The translations under genes were made by a program, and so were the position numbers. Positions 11,723 to 22,548 of a stretch of 64,000 bases of DNA are shown here, in pieces. The notes under the pieces are model-generated. The model saw only the letters and a list, made by a program, of their open reading frames with translations, did not search any database and was not told the DNA's origin. Positions within the stretch are counted from its first letter, which is position 1, and every line of letters begins with the position of its first letter. The DNA is from Phyllostachys edulis. Its lineage: Eukaryota > Streptophyta > Magnoliopsida > Poales > Poaceae. The DNA is taken from NCBI GenBank assembly GCA_036346405.1, contig CM070559.1:40709889-40773888 (forward strand), in the 5' to 3' direction.

Positions 11723-12490
11723 GTGAAACTCTGGAGGAGCATAAGGGACATTTTCAAGAAGTTCTTATGGTTCTAAGTAAGAATAAACTATATGCAAGGA
11801 TGAGCAAATGCACCTTGGGCAACTGCAAGTAGAGTATTTGGGCCACATAATCAGTAAAGAAGGGGTAGCAACTGATGCTAACAAAGTGCAAGCTGTGAGA
11901 GATTGGCCAGTCCCTGAAAACATTACTCAGTTGAGGGGATTTCTAGCATTATCTGGGTATTACAGAAGGTTTGTGAAAAATTATGGCATCATCTGTAGGC
12001 CTATGTTCAATGCATTAATAAAGAATGATTTTCAATGGGGAGAGGAACAACAAGAGTCATTTGAGAAAATCAAGGAGTTATTAACCAATGCCCCAGTTCT
12101 GGCCTTACCAAACTTTTCTAAACCTTTTGTGCTGGAAACTGATGCAAGTGGATATGGTTTGGGAGTTGTGCTTATGCAGGAGGGCAGGCCCTTATCTTTT
12201 ATGAGTAAGGCTATAGGACCAAAGGCAGCTCAACTTATGATAAGGAGGCAATGGCAATTTTAGAAGCTTTAAAGAAATAGAAGCATTATTTGGTTGGAGC
12301 TAGTCTCATCATTAAAATTGATCAATAAAGTCTTAAGTACATCAATGAGCAGAGATTGATTGATGAAATACAACACAAACTACTGATTAAGCTAATGGGA
12401 TACAATTACAAGGTGGAATATAGAAGAGGGAGAGAGAATAGAGCTGCTGATGCTCTGTCCAGAATCCAGGATACCCCTCAAACCATGGCT
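11723..12490 (+). pseudogene. Gypsy RT C-terminal part and RNase H
   Basis: Continues the RT after the CACTA insertion: VEYLGHIISKEGVATD, VRDWPVPENITQLRGFLALSGYYRRF, then RNase H beginning at about 12130 (LETDASGYGLGVVLMQ). A frame change occurs near 11820 and stops follow 12260, so later RNase H blocks (EYRRGRENRAADALSR-like at about 12416-12462) lie in another frame. Confidence 0.88.
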
Positions 12491-12499
12491 CTCACTATG

Positions 12500-13720
12500 G
12501 CCATTCCTCACTTGGATTTCTGAAGTTTTGCTTAGTTATCAAGGGGATGAAAGATGCGAGGAACTAGAGAAGTTAAGGGTTGATGATAATGCAGTTCCAC
12601 CCTTTACACTGCATAATGGAATCATTAGCTATAAGAGCAGACTTTATGTGGGCACTAGCACAAATCTGAAGGAGCAATTACTGATGTCATTTCATGCATC
12701 AGCGCTAGGAGGACATTCTGGAGTCAGGGCAGCATATCAAAGGATGAAATTGATCTTCTATTGGCCTGGAATGAAGCTTATGGTATCATAATTCGTCAAG
12801 CATTGTGTAGTATGCCAAAAGAATAAATCTGAAAATACACCTTATCCTGGTTTGCTCCAGCCTCTACCTCGGCCAGAAATGGCCTGGACACAAATAACCA
12901 TGGATTTTATTGAAGGGTTGCCTAAATCAGATAACAAAGATGTGATTTTGGCAGTTGTTGACAGATTCACTAAATATGCTCATTTCTTGTCATTAAGGCA
13001 TCCATATGTGGTACAGACTGTGGTTGACTTATTTCTGGAAAGCATATACAAACTGCATGGCCTACCAACTGTGATCATTTCAGACAGAGATAGAATCTTT
13101 ACAAGCACATTGTGGCAAGAATTATTCAAGGCATTATGAGTGAGGATAAGGCTGAGTAGTGCTTATCATCCTCAATTAGATGGTCAAACGAAGAGGGTTA
13201 ATCAATGCTTGGAGAATTATCTAAGGTGCATGACTTTTGTTAGTCCCAAGAGATGGCATTCATGGCTAGCACAAGCGGAGTGGTGGTACAATACTTCTTT
13301 CCTTACAACCCTGAATATGACTCCATTCGAAGCCTTGTATGGAATGAAACCACCACAAATTATAGAAGCTCTGCTCCCAGATTCGGCTACTGAAGATACC
13401 AGAAGAAGATTGTAGGGGAGAGCTGCTGCATTTGAGGCTATTAAGGCATAATGGGAGAAGGCTAGTTCAAGGATGAAGTATTTTGCAGATAAAAACAGAA
13501 CTGAAAGAGAATTCCAAGTAGGGGATATGGTGTATTTAAAGTTACAGCCTCACAGACAAAATGCCTTGGGGTTACACAATTCTCCAAAGCTCCAATCCAC
13601 GTTTTATAGCCCTTATAGAATCCTTGAAAGGACCGGGAGGGTTGCATACAAGATACTGCTACCAGATGGATGTCTCATACATTTGGTGTTTCATGCGAAT
13701 TAGTTGAAGAAGCATTTTGG
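12500..13720 (+). pseudogene. Gypsy integrase
   Basis: HHCC zinc-binding region at about 12690-12830 (H-ASALGGHSG, then CVVCQKN), with a TAA stop at about 12788. The catalytic core shows the three acidic positions: D in TMDFIEGLP, D in SDRDRIFTS and E in NQCLENYLR. In-frame stops occur at 13137-13139 and again near 13414 and 13450. The C-terminal part (REFQVGDMVYLKLQPHRQ, SPYRILERTG) is readable to 13700. Broken, but domain order is complete. Confidence 0.9.
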
Positions 13721-13774
13721 GAATAGAGCACTATCTAGCCAGGAGCTCCACTGATCGATGCTGAAGGGAATATA

Positions 13775-13935
13775 CAAGCTGAACCGGTTGCAGTATTGGA
13801 GAGGAGGGTCATTCCTAGGAACAATGAGCCTGTTGTTCAATGGCTAGTCCAGTGGGTGAATCTTCTGCCTGTGGCATCAACATGGGAGGATGCTGATTTC
13901 ATCGCCAGAATTTTTCCAAATTTTCATCCTTAAGG
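13775..13935 (+). pseudogene. Gypsy chromodomain
   Basis: Reading frame AEPVAVLERRVIPRNNEPV, then QWLVQWVNLLPVASTWEDAD matches the C-terminal chromodomain of plant chromoviruses (VLERR..., QWLVQW, TWED core). It ends shortly before the polypurine tract. It is separated from the integrase by stops and frame changes. Confidence 0.8.
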
Positions 13936-13946
13936 ACAAGAATGTT

Positions 13947-13961
13947 AAGAAGGGGGGCAAT
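13947..13961 (+). other. Polypurine tract of the Gypsy element
   Basis: AAGAAGGGGGGCAAT lies directly before the 3' LTR, in the place where plus-strand DNA synthesis is primed. Confidence 0.85.
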
Positions 13962-14447
13962 TGTTAGACTCTAAAGAATCGGGGAATCAATTTCAAGTGA
14001 GTTGAGTCAGGATCTGTTATTTCAGTTAACGGATGGCGGAGATGCATTGATACCCTTTCGATTAAGTCAATCTAGTGGACATTATTCCTTCATTCAATCG
14101 AGAGGCTCATGACTGCATGTTGATCTGAGGTGAACATCTGGGATTTGATGGCTGTGGAGGATGGTGTTGTTTACTGTTTCCCGCTTTGCTTGTTGTTGTT
14201 ACTGTTACCGTTTCATACTGTTGTTTTTGTCATCTTTAGTAGCGAGAGCACTGCGCATCATATAAAAGCTATGGATGATGTATCGAAACAATTATTATCT
14301 GTGAAATGGAACCCTAAATTGCTTCCTAACTTTCCCCTCCCAAGTTCCTCCTTTTCCTTCCTTACTTTTCTTCCTTCTTCCATATATCTTGCAAGTTTTG
14401 TTTCTGATTGTTCAGGAATGAAGGATCAACACTATTGGGTCCTAACA
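13962..14447 (+). repeat. 3' LTR of the Gypsy element
   Basis: 486 bp, TGTTAGACTC to CCTAACA; the same length as the 5' LTR and followed by the ATGTT target copy. An open frame that spans the LTR end is fortuitous: an equivalent frame is open in the other LTR. Confidence 0.95.
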
Positions 14448-14452
14448 ATGTT

Positions 14453-14870
14453 CCCCTCTCATGGTGCCTCTTCCCAACCCTACCACATCGCCTCTCCCCT
14501 CCTCGACCACCTTTGCTCTGCGAAGTTCGACGCCTCGCCCTTCCTGTGTAGCAACCGCCTTGATGACATAGATCTGGGTGTAGCGTTGCCGAAGTTGCGG
14601 AAGAAGAGTTAGCCCCCACCCAAGCCCAATCAACTTGTCTTCTCCTCCATCATTTCCATGTGTTGGTGCAACGACGGTGTGGGTGTAGCAACGGCGGAAG
14701 AAGGGCAGTGGTGTTGGTGCAGCGTCATGGCTTCTCCTCCTCCTTCTAATTCCAATTCCTAAGGGCATCCAAACATAAAATCTATAATTTGAATTGACTT
14801 GAATCATATTCAACTAAAATAGGATTTGGAAACCAATGGAATAAATCAAATTTGATTCTATGGAGCCTAA
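14453..14870. other. Sequence split by the Gypsy insertion, right half
   Basis: Continues 4569-4923 after the insertion. GC-rich to about 14640, then ends with TTCCAATTCCTAAGGGCATCCAAAC near 14770, similar to Harbinger/Tourist-type ends. No protein is recognised. Confidence 0.3.
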
Positions 14871-15309
14871 TCTCTACTACTAAAAAATAAGAATTAGTGG
14901 TCGTTTGTCTTTCTTCGTGCAATATGAGCCATTGGACCCATCCTTCTTCGTGGGATGTGAGCCGTTGGATTGATGCAGACTTCCTTTCTTGGATTCTCCA
15001 TGTGCACGGTTCGTCAATCCTGTCGAGCAAAAACCGCACTATGCAACTCCCGATCTCCCATCACTCCTAGTCTCCAAACCGCCGTCTGGCCCATCCGCGA
15101 CCCGTCTCCCTCGCCCGCCACCGTGACACCCACGCCCGCTGCGCTTCTTCGCCTCCACCGCCTCCTCCTTATCCTCCTCCAAGTGCACCCGCTCCGCGTG
15201 CTGCCTCCCCTCCCTCCCCAGTCCCCTCGCGACGAGTGTCCCCTCCCCTACCTCTTCGTTCGCCCCGCCGTCGGCCATGACGTAGCCCACCACTCGCCTC
15301 CACCTCGTC

Positions 15310-15990
15310 GTGCCATCACATCCCTGCTGGTGGCAGCAGCGGCTACTGTCTCGGCAAGGTCGGCAAGAAGAAGGCCTACAGCGTGCCTATGGATGCGGTT
15401 GGACTAGTGGAGCCTCTATCATCCGCCGCGCCGGCATGCCCCCGCGTGACCTCCGCATCCTCAACTCCGTCTTCTCCCACTCCTCCAGCATCCTTGGTGA
15501 GCGCTCGCCCATTAATACCGACCACCATTAGAGTCGCTTTTGGTGTTGACAAACCAAGAAAACCGAAGCTGGGGCATAATAATAATATACAAAGATTAAT
15601 TGTGCAGCTAGGGAGAAGACGATGGTGATCAACCTAGAATTCATCAAGGTGATCGTTACGGCCGAGGAGGTCCTCCTATTGGACCCTCTCGCGCATGAGG
15701 TGCTCCCTTTCGTTGACCAATTGAGGAAGCATCTGCCTTTGAGGAGCCTAGTTGGGAACAGTGAAGATGGTGGTGATGGCCATGGGGAAAAGCAGGATGG
15801 CTCACCTGGAGATCAGGTGCCCTGTCTTAATGAGGCGACCAGAGCAGAGCACGAGTTGCCATTCAAGTTCCAGGTGCTGGACTCGAGCGTTGATGATCTT
15901 GAGAGGCATGCTACCCCTGTACTCGATGAGCTGACCAAGAATGTGAGCACGAGGAACCTCAAGCGGGTGCGACCTTACTATTTGCTATCG
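15310..15990 (+). pseudogene. Captured MRS2/MGT magnesium transporter fragment
   Basis: Source family: plant CorA-like Mg2+ channels of mitochondria, plastids and plasma membrane. Two exons with their intron are recognisable. Exon 1 reads RRAGMPPRDLRILNSVFSHS and ends with SSSIL at a GT donor at 15497; exon 2 starts after AG at 15607 and reads REKTMVINLEFIKVIVTAEE, then DPLAHEVLPFVDQLRKHLPL, and later ERHATPVLDELTKNVSTRNL. Joining them is in phase. Compared with the family there is a small internal gap before SSVDDLERHA. The fragment ends after NLKRVR and lacks the transmembrane segments and the GMN motif, so it cannot form a channel. A GC-rich upstream part (14990-15360) may be the 5' end of the same gene. 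Confidence 0.88.
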
Positions 15991-17153
15991 ATAAATTTGT
16001 AGATCAAAAGTTATATTGATACTATGTCATTGCTATTGATTTTTGACCCTTGAATTTCAATAGTCTATTTCTTATTAGTAGCAATTGAGATAACTGAAGT
16101 TTTAATCACAAAACTGAATAGTGTGAAAAATATATGCAGGTTTAACTTAAATCATCTGTCACCTATAATAGTTATGGTTAGTTGTGCACCAAGCAACTGA
16201 CTTATCCTGCTAGAGTTATTGTTTTCCATTTTTGTTCTTACCTGACGTGTGCACATGAAGGAACAACTATTTGATGTACCTAGAACTATCTTGGTGCAAG
16301 TATGTAAAGAACCAAATGTTGTAGAGTATCTGCTTTGGATTTGCAAAAGACACATTTGAGTAATTCTAATTTTGATTGAATGGTTGGAAAGACATATAGA
16401 TAGAACAAAAAAATGATAATAATTAAGTGATTAATTTTGTTCTTAGCATTGAATTTTAGTTTTCTTTACTTTTGAAAACCTTAACTAATAGGCAGTACAG
16501 TGGTTCATGATGTTTATGCGTTGATATACCAATAGTGATAGGATCTTGGTGCACAGTAAACTACTATAAAAGCTCACCTAGCCACCTACCTTAGTGCCTT
16601 TCCTGACATTGTATGTTTTTAACTGAACCCTTATAAGGGGATATCAAAAATCTCTCTGTGAATATCAATTGATGTATATAGTTAGTTTTATAGCTTTCCC
16701 ACACCAATATTGTGATGAGAACTTCTTGTTCTTTTGTTTTCTAGGTAGGCGGTGAGAAAAGGGAGTTGTACATTTACTTTGTTACTCATCTGAAGGGCTT
16801 AGAAAAGAAAACGTCGTGTTTTTTGTTTTACTTCAGTTTACCCCATATTTTTTGTACAAGTTTCTAGTTTGCTGCTCAAAATTGCATTGTGCAATACAAT
16901 TTCGTAGTTGCAGCCACATGTTTGTACGAAGCACAAAAGTGGTATGAGTATTTGTTTGTGTGATGCTATCATTCCATGGCATACATATTTAGTATATGAA
17001 ATTCTGCAATGACCATTCCGCAACACATATGTGACTATTAGTTTGCTGCTCAAAATTGCATTCCATGGCATACATAAGCATTCCGCAACACAACTTTGCC
17101 TCTTTGGAATGCTTATATGTGACACTGTTTCGATAGCACGTTAGTACATATTT

Positions 17154-17341
17154 AGTATCTGAAATGTAACCATGCAGGTAGCGAGGCGATGTTTGGTTCC
17201 TGCTTTGTTTAGACATGCGACTGAGCATGATTTTATACTTCCTCATTAGTATCTGAAATGCAACCTTGCAGGTAGCAAAGTGATGTTTTGTTCCTACTTT
17301 GTTTGGACATGCGACTAAGGATGATTTTATACTTCCTCATC
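17154..17341 (+). repeat. 94-bp tandem duplication
   Basis: Two head-to-tail copies, 17154-17247 and 17248-17341, beginning AGTATCTGAAATG and ending ATACTTCCTCATT. A second small duplication lies just upstream (TTTGCTGCTCAAAATTGCAT at about 16868 and 17042). Confidence 0.85.
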
Positions 17342-17887
17342 ATTTAGACAAAATTTATGAATCACATATTGCAAGTTTCCACCTTTCCCTTCAATGCGGA
17401 GCATAAATGACTTCTTTTGTCTGTCAAGGTAGTTATATGGTTGATCCAAATGTATCTGTAGGGAGACAAAAAAACATTACAAAATTGTGATGGGAGCTAT
17501 GGAGGAAGGGGATGTAGTATTTGGTGCAGGTACTGAAGTGAACCTGGATTCATAGGTTTGTCTCATTTGCCTTTTGGACACAAACAATACTGTGATTTTT
17601 TTTATTATCTAAGGAATATATGAATGGGGTCATTATCTTGCCTTCTAAACATAACAGTAGCTTTGTACCCACATTGTCCAATATTCTGTTCGTATGCTGG
17701 ATTCTCTTGTGATTAGGATTACAAGTTCATTTATCTGGATATTCTCTAAAGTTATATTAGATACTTTAGATTATGACCTACTTTTACATACTAGAAGCTT
17801 AATTTATCAACTTTGGTGCATTGAACAACTATCAGTGAACCTCCATTCACTCTCTCATAGAAATATGCCTGCGTAATGTGCTCACAG

Positions 17888-18345
17888 GTGTACCGATGGC
17901 ATGACAAGTACCGACCAAGAAAACCAAAGTACTTCAATTGGGTGCATACTGGATATGAGTGGAACAAATACAACCAGACTCATTATGACCATGACAACCC
18001 CCACCTAAAATTGTCTAGGGCTACAAGTTCAATATATTTTACTCTGATCTTGTGGATAAATCAAAAGTGCCAACGTACACTATAGAGAAAGACGAAAGTA
18101 GTGGGGAGACATGCCTTATAAGATTTCATGCTGGACCTTCGTATGAGGATATTGTAAGTCCTTTGCCTCGTAGCTATAATTTAGCTGTAGTTTCATGGAC
18201 ATTTCACTTAGTTACTCTTTTCTCCTTGCTAGTCTTTTCGTATTGTCAACAAGGAGTGGGAGTGCTCACATAAGAAGGGCTTCAAGCGCACATTCGGACG
18301 TGGCATTCTCCACCTGTATTTCAAGTTGCCACTTGTATTTCAACT
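17888..18345 (+). pseudogene. Captured cactin C-terminal fragment
   Basis: Cactin is a conserved nuclear protein linked to splicing; its C-terminal domain is highly conserved. Here WHDKYRPRKPKYFN, VHTGYEWNKYNQTHYDHDNP, then GYKFNI, YTIEKDESSGETCLIRFHAG and PSYEDI can be read, followed by an intron (about 18151-18233) and FRIVNKEWECSHKKGFK. The reading changes frame near 18000 and holds a TAG where a Gln is expected, so it is not translatable as one piece. The end (LYF-, then LYFNFKRYRY) is partly duplicated. It lies in the same direction as the MRS2 fragment, inside Helitron A. Confidence 0.88.
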
Positions 18346-19261
18346 TCAAGCGATACCGCTACATGCGATAAATACCACACAAAGGAAAGAAGTTGATCAT
18401 TGGGCTATTAGAAGTTGGGATGTGCGTTTCTTGCCTGATAGCGTATGCAAGAGTAGGCCCGCACAGATAGCAGGCTGGAGTCAAGTATACATCCTCAAAT
18501 TAGGTCCTTACCTTGTATTGGAGTACAAATTCAAAAGCTTTGTACATATGTGCTATACATCGTATGCCTTTTTTGTAGGATTTTCTTCAAGCTAACAAAA
18601 GAAATAGATGATATCTTCTCTGTGTTGCCTGTTTGTTAGGCATGGTCATATTTGATGGTGACATAGTTATATACATATCAATGCAAGAAGAGTTTCTTTT
18701 TCTAATGCGAAAAGAGCTCTTTATGATATTGTTCGCTTCCAATGCTCTCAAGCCTTATTTGACACATGAACCACTTACAATAAGGAACAATGTATACGTC
18801 AATGAAATGATTTGAGCATTCTATGACTGCACATACAAGTAAATAGTATGTTTGAGACATAGTCAGTGCTCATTGCACAAAAATTATTAGCGCAAAGTAT
18901 GAGTTTCCGTTGCAACGCATGAACGCATGATAGTATATACTACTTAAAAGTGTGAATTGGTGGTCGTTCGTCCTCCCATCCTCTTTAGTGTTCGTTCGAT
19001 CAACGTGTTCATTAGGGTTTACCCCCACAGTGGACGATCGTCCCACTCCAGCCTCCTCCCCTCCAACCGTCGCCCCCTTGTACCCCACCGCAGTCGCACC
19101 CGCGACTCACCAGCACATCGACCCCCACTTCGTCTGCGAGCAACCGTCGCTTCGACCCCCCACTTCTTCGTTGACTGGCTTCCCATCCCCTTCCACCTAA
19201 GGCCAGCACCGAGCCGCCTCGCCCCCTCCCTGCCATCCCCCTCCTCTCCCTCTCTTTCACC

Positions 19262-19965
19262 ATGGAGCCGAACGACGAGGCACTGAGGGAGGTGGCCGCA
19301 GCGATAGTGCGGGTTCCACCACCGTGGCAGAGGGGGATCTCCTACATCCTCCCAGCCTCACACTCCCTCTCCTATGCCCACCACGACCCCTTCGTGGGTC
19401 TGCCCGTTGGATACCACCCGCCGCTCCCGCCATACCAGCACCAGCACCACCCCAGTGCCTCCTACTCCTCCGCCGCCACCTGCTGCGCTCTGTGGATGGT
19501 GCCAACGACGGGTCCATGACGCTCGAGCGTGCCATGTCTGAGTACGATGGCGGCCACCCCTCTCCACTGTATCCCACTTCGTCGAGTCATCTGTTCTCTC
19601 CTCCAGCCCCTCCTTTCTTGCAACCACCACCGATCCTCGACGAATCCTAGCAACCCTCACACAACTGTCGAACCTCATCTCCCCCTCCTCTCCCCTCTTC
19701 TTGTTCTTGGGTTTGCTATCCTGGAAGCTAAAAAGGCCCTGCCTTTTGGCTCATTCTTGAGACCTGCTCCAAGAAAGTGAGAGAGATGGCGCGCACCGAG
19801 AGTTTTGCCGACAATGGCTGCTCCGGTGGCAAAGGTCTGGTGGAGATGGAGGTCGGGGTGGTGGTGGGGGTGGACGGCAAGGTGGCCATAGAGTGCTAGA
19901 TATGCCAGGAGGAGGGGGAGGAGGGCGCCATGGACTCCCCCTGCGCTTGCACTAGCACACTCAAG
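19262..19965 (+). pseudogene. Captured RING-variant (RINGv) E3 ligase, 5' exon, copy B
   Basis: The clear part is 19786-19965, starting MARTESFADNGCSGGKG, and ending ICQEEGEEGAMDSPCACT-STLK at a GT donor (19966). This is the first half of a RINGv/RING-CH zinc-binding domain of MARCH-like E3 ligases (CRICQEE..., CAC-GTLK). An in-frame TAG replaces the Arg after the first Cys. The second half of the domain, which supplies the other zinc ligands, is absent. An upstream proline-rich open frame from 19262 (MEPNDEALREVAAA) is shared with copy C and may be from the same source; its identity is unknown. Confidence 0.75.
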
Positions 19966-19968
19966 GTG

Positions 19969-19972
<4 letters not shown>

Positions 19973-20005
<33 letters not shown>

Positions 20006-20058
20006 CGCGTGTGTGTGTGTGTGTGTGTGTGTGTGCACGTGCACGTGTGTGCGTGTGT
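19973..20058 (+). repeat. Compound (CT)n(GT)n microsatellite
   Basis: Runs of CT, then CCCCGC, then GT, ending GCACGTGCACGTGTGTGCG. It begins 7 bases after the splice donor of the captured RINGv exon. The sister locus at about 25468-25530 has a short interrupted version. Confidence 0.95.
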
Positions 20059-20583
20059 TAGTAAAATCGAAGTGGAAATCTGATGATTATTTGGTATCTT
20101 CTTCAAGGAGATGAGCGGATGTCAAGATGTTCTTTCTTAGTTCCATGACTTCCATCCATTCTCTGCTATTCTCTTCTACCGTCAACTGTAGTTTATGCTT
20201 TGCTTCAAATCCTATTTCCCCCTTTCTTTTGACTAGATTGATGTTAGGTGCATCCCGCTTCCTTTCTTTTTGTGAAATTTCTGTTGATGATTTCTAATTC
20301 TCCTCATTTCAGAAGCATATGGATAATGAAAACTGCAAGGATGTGTAACCATTACCACGCCTTTGCCAAGTTAGTTTCAAAGAAATACAAGTAGCAAATA
20401 CTGATCAAGGACCCAAAGTGTTTGCATAAGTTTGAGGGTGGAAAGTGCTCTTGTGAAGATTATTGGTGGATACGACTAGGAAGTGTTTGTTGTATAATTC
20501 ACAGTGAATCAACATGGAACAGTTGAATTGGGAGTTGTGTTGCGGTGTGGGTGTGCTGCTCGTTATGAAATGATTAAGGGGTA

Positions 20584-20922
20584 GATGGAGAGTAGATAAA
20601 TCAGGCATTGAGATGTAATGTAGCAGGAGAATTCGATAGACAAACTTTCTGCTGCATATTTCAGATCAACTTTTGGAGTAGTTTACTAGAACATTTGCTT
20701 GTTGATGAGATATCAGGATTACGCTATTGCTAAGAAAGAAAACTATCCGAACTGATGGAGAGCAGATAAATCAGGCATTGAGATGTAACGTAGCAGGAGA
20801 ATTTGATAGACAAACTTTCTGCTGCATATTTTATATTAGCTTTTGGAGTAGTTTACTGGAACAGTTGCTTTTTGATGAGATATCAGGATTACGGTATTGC
20901 TGAGAAAGAAAACTATCCGAAC
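20584..20922 (+). repeat. 170-bp tandem duplication in Helitron B
   Basis: Copies start at 20584 and 20754 (GATGGAGAG-AGATAAATCAGG...), each ending CTATCCGAACT. The same duplication with the same period occurs in Helitron C at 26093-26430, so it arose before B and C separated. Confidence 0.9.
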
Positions 20923-21195
20923 TACTTTAGTGTTCAATTAAATTGCATTATCTACTATGGCTTACCCTAAGGGATCATATGATTCTGAACCTCGATATCC
21001 ATGCTACTTTATAAAAAACATGGACTGCAGACATATGTTCTGCCTAATTCCTGTAACATACAATTCAATTTCCTTACATTTTTGTAGTATACCTTTTCTT
21101 GGGAGCAATAAAATTCAAGTACATGTGCAATCATCTGCTTTACATAATGGCATTGAGTTCTTCATTTGTAATGTTGTTTTCCCGTAATGTTCTTC

Positions 21196-21850
21196 AGGAT
21201 AACTTTTCCTAATGGCGCAGTCAAGGAAGGCAAGAAGTGGATATCAACCCCAATGGACATTGCTAAGGATATATCAAGTGGGTTAGCAGCTAGCTGTTTG
21301 ATAGCTCAAGTGAACGGAACACTGTGGGATATGGCGAGGCCACTGGAAGGTGATTGTGAATTGAAGTTGTTCAAGTTTGATAGCAATGAAGGTGTGACAC
21401 CCTTTGGTACTCGAGCACTCATATTCTTGGGGAAGTGAGTTAAAGCTTCACAAGTTATCTTTGAGCATGATTTTTTGTTTATGATAAAATTAAGTCTTAG
21501 TTATGTAGTGAGCATCTAATAATTTTGTCAGCATTATCTGATAATTCATTTTGAATTCAAGTTTTTAAACTGAATATTACATTTGTAGTCTCTTGAGAGG
21601 GCATATGGCTGCAAGCTGTGTGTTGGGCCTTGTACTACAAGAGGGGAGGTATGTAAGTAGTATAACTTGAGGTTAGTGCAAGAAAATAGATTAACCCTCT
21701 TTTCAGTGATTATACTCATTTTTCTAATGTTTCCACTTTTCCTGTTAAGGGTTTCTAGTATGATGCCTACTACAATGATGTGACATTGAATGAGGCGCAT
21801 TTTGGTCTCATTCAAACCCAAGCTAAAAAAGCTATTGCTTATTATACTCT
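21196..21850 (+). pseudogene. Captured threonyl-tRNA synthetase fragment
   Basis: Source enzyme attaches threonine to tRNA-Thr. The fragment covers the N-terminal TGS domain and the start of the editing domain: RITFPNGAVKEGKKW, STPMDIAKDISSGLAASCLI, LWDMARPLEGDCELKLFKFD, then after an intron SLERAYGCKLCVGPCTTRGE (21592-21653) and after another intron YDAYYNDVTLNEAHFG (21750-21850). Introns sit between the segments as in an intact gene, so genomic DNA was captured, not mRNA. Frameshifts near 21400 (before the ALIFLGK-like end) and a TAG in GF-YDAYY show it is dead. The catalytic and anticodon-binding domains are missing. Confidence 0.9.
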
Positions 21851-22548
21851 GCGACAGATGCTTATCTACGAGTAGTAATAGTATTATCATGCCGAATGTG
21901 TCTATTTGGTTACTTGCTTGCCTTTTGTTTATACTTCTTTTGCAAAAGTGTTTCTTTTCATAACAATATCACAAATCATGTTGCACTAGGATATTACCTA
22001 GGCACAAAATGTCTACCCATATCAGCTGCCAATTGCTAGAGTTTAGGTGTATATATTCTATAATATAATGCAGTCAACACATCTGCAGTTTTGGCAATTT
22101 TTGAATCTCTACTACTTAAAAGTGTGAATTGGTGGTCGTCTGTCCTCCCATCCTCTTCAGTGTCCGTCAAATCAACGATCAATGTGTGCATTGGGGTTTA
22201 CCCTCACAGGGGGCGATCGTCCCACCCCCACCTCCGCCTCCTCCCCTCCAACCGTCGCCTCCCTGTACCCCGCTGCAGTCGCGCCCACGACTCATCAGCA
22301 CGTCGACCCCCACTTCGTCTGCAAACAACCGTCGCTTCAACCCCCCACTTCTCCGTCGACCGGATTCCCATCCCCTTCCACCTAAGGCCAGCACCTAGCT
22401 GCCTCGCCCCCTCCCTGCCATTCTGTGGATGTCATGAGGACATTGTGGATGTCATGGGGACATGCTCATGATCTTAGGTGATGAAACAATTGGCAATTGC
22501 ATTCAGAGTTTGTTGAATTCTGGAGTTTTCAGCAAGTGTTAGGGAAAT

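Larger units (their letters stand above)
4924..14447 (+). mobile_element. Ty3/Gypsy chromodomain LTR retrotransposon (split by a CACTA element)
   Basis: Complete element bounded by two 486-bp LTRs and a perfect 5-bp target duplication, ATGTT at 4919-4923 and 14448-14452. Order inside is PBS, gag with zinc knuckle, protease, reverse transcriptase, RNase H, integrase, chromodomain, polypurine tract, which is the Gypsy order. Without the CACTA insertion and its extra 3-bp repeat it is about 6.0 kb; a short element with short LTRs and a chromodomain suggests a Reina-like chromovirus lineage, though clade needs a tree. All coding parts carry stops or frameshifts, so it cannot move on its own. Confidence 0.95.
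14871..18933 (+). mobile_element. Helitron A (non-autonomous, gene-capturing)
   Basis: Starts TCTCTACTACTAAAAAATAAG after an A at 14870, a 5' end shared with elements B and C. Ends near CCGTTGCAACGCATGAACGC then GATAG followed by T, a slightly decayed form of the usual grass Helitron 3' end (CCGTTGCAACGCACGGGC...CTAG|T). It contains no Rep/helicase gene but carries parts of two plant genes, MRS2 and cactin, both in the direction of the element, which is typical of Helitron gene capture. The 5' end is secure; the 3' end is inferred from motif similarity. Confidence 0.75.
18934..22105 (+). mobile_element. Helitron B, 5' part (gene-capturing)
   Basis: Its 5' end, ACTACTTAAAAGTGTGAATTG, equals that of Helitron C and abuts the end of Helitron A, with TATA in place of the usual TCTC. 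Homologous to C over the first ~310 bp and again over ~2 kb. No 3' Helitron end is seen before C starts at 22106, so B is either truncated or continued beyond C (after 29531), with C nested in it. It carries RING-variant and threonyl-tRNA synthetase fragments. Confidence 0.65.

Noticed and set aside
14362..15293. Minus-strand Arg/Gly-rich frames
   Set aside because: They are antisense to GC-rich captured-gene sequence and lack any motif.
19257..20106. Minus-strand frames, including one with a His/Thr repeat run
   Set aside because: They are the reverse complement of the captured RINGv region and of the CT/GT microsatellite.
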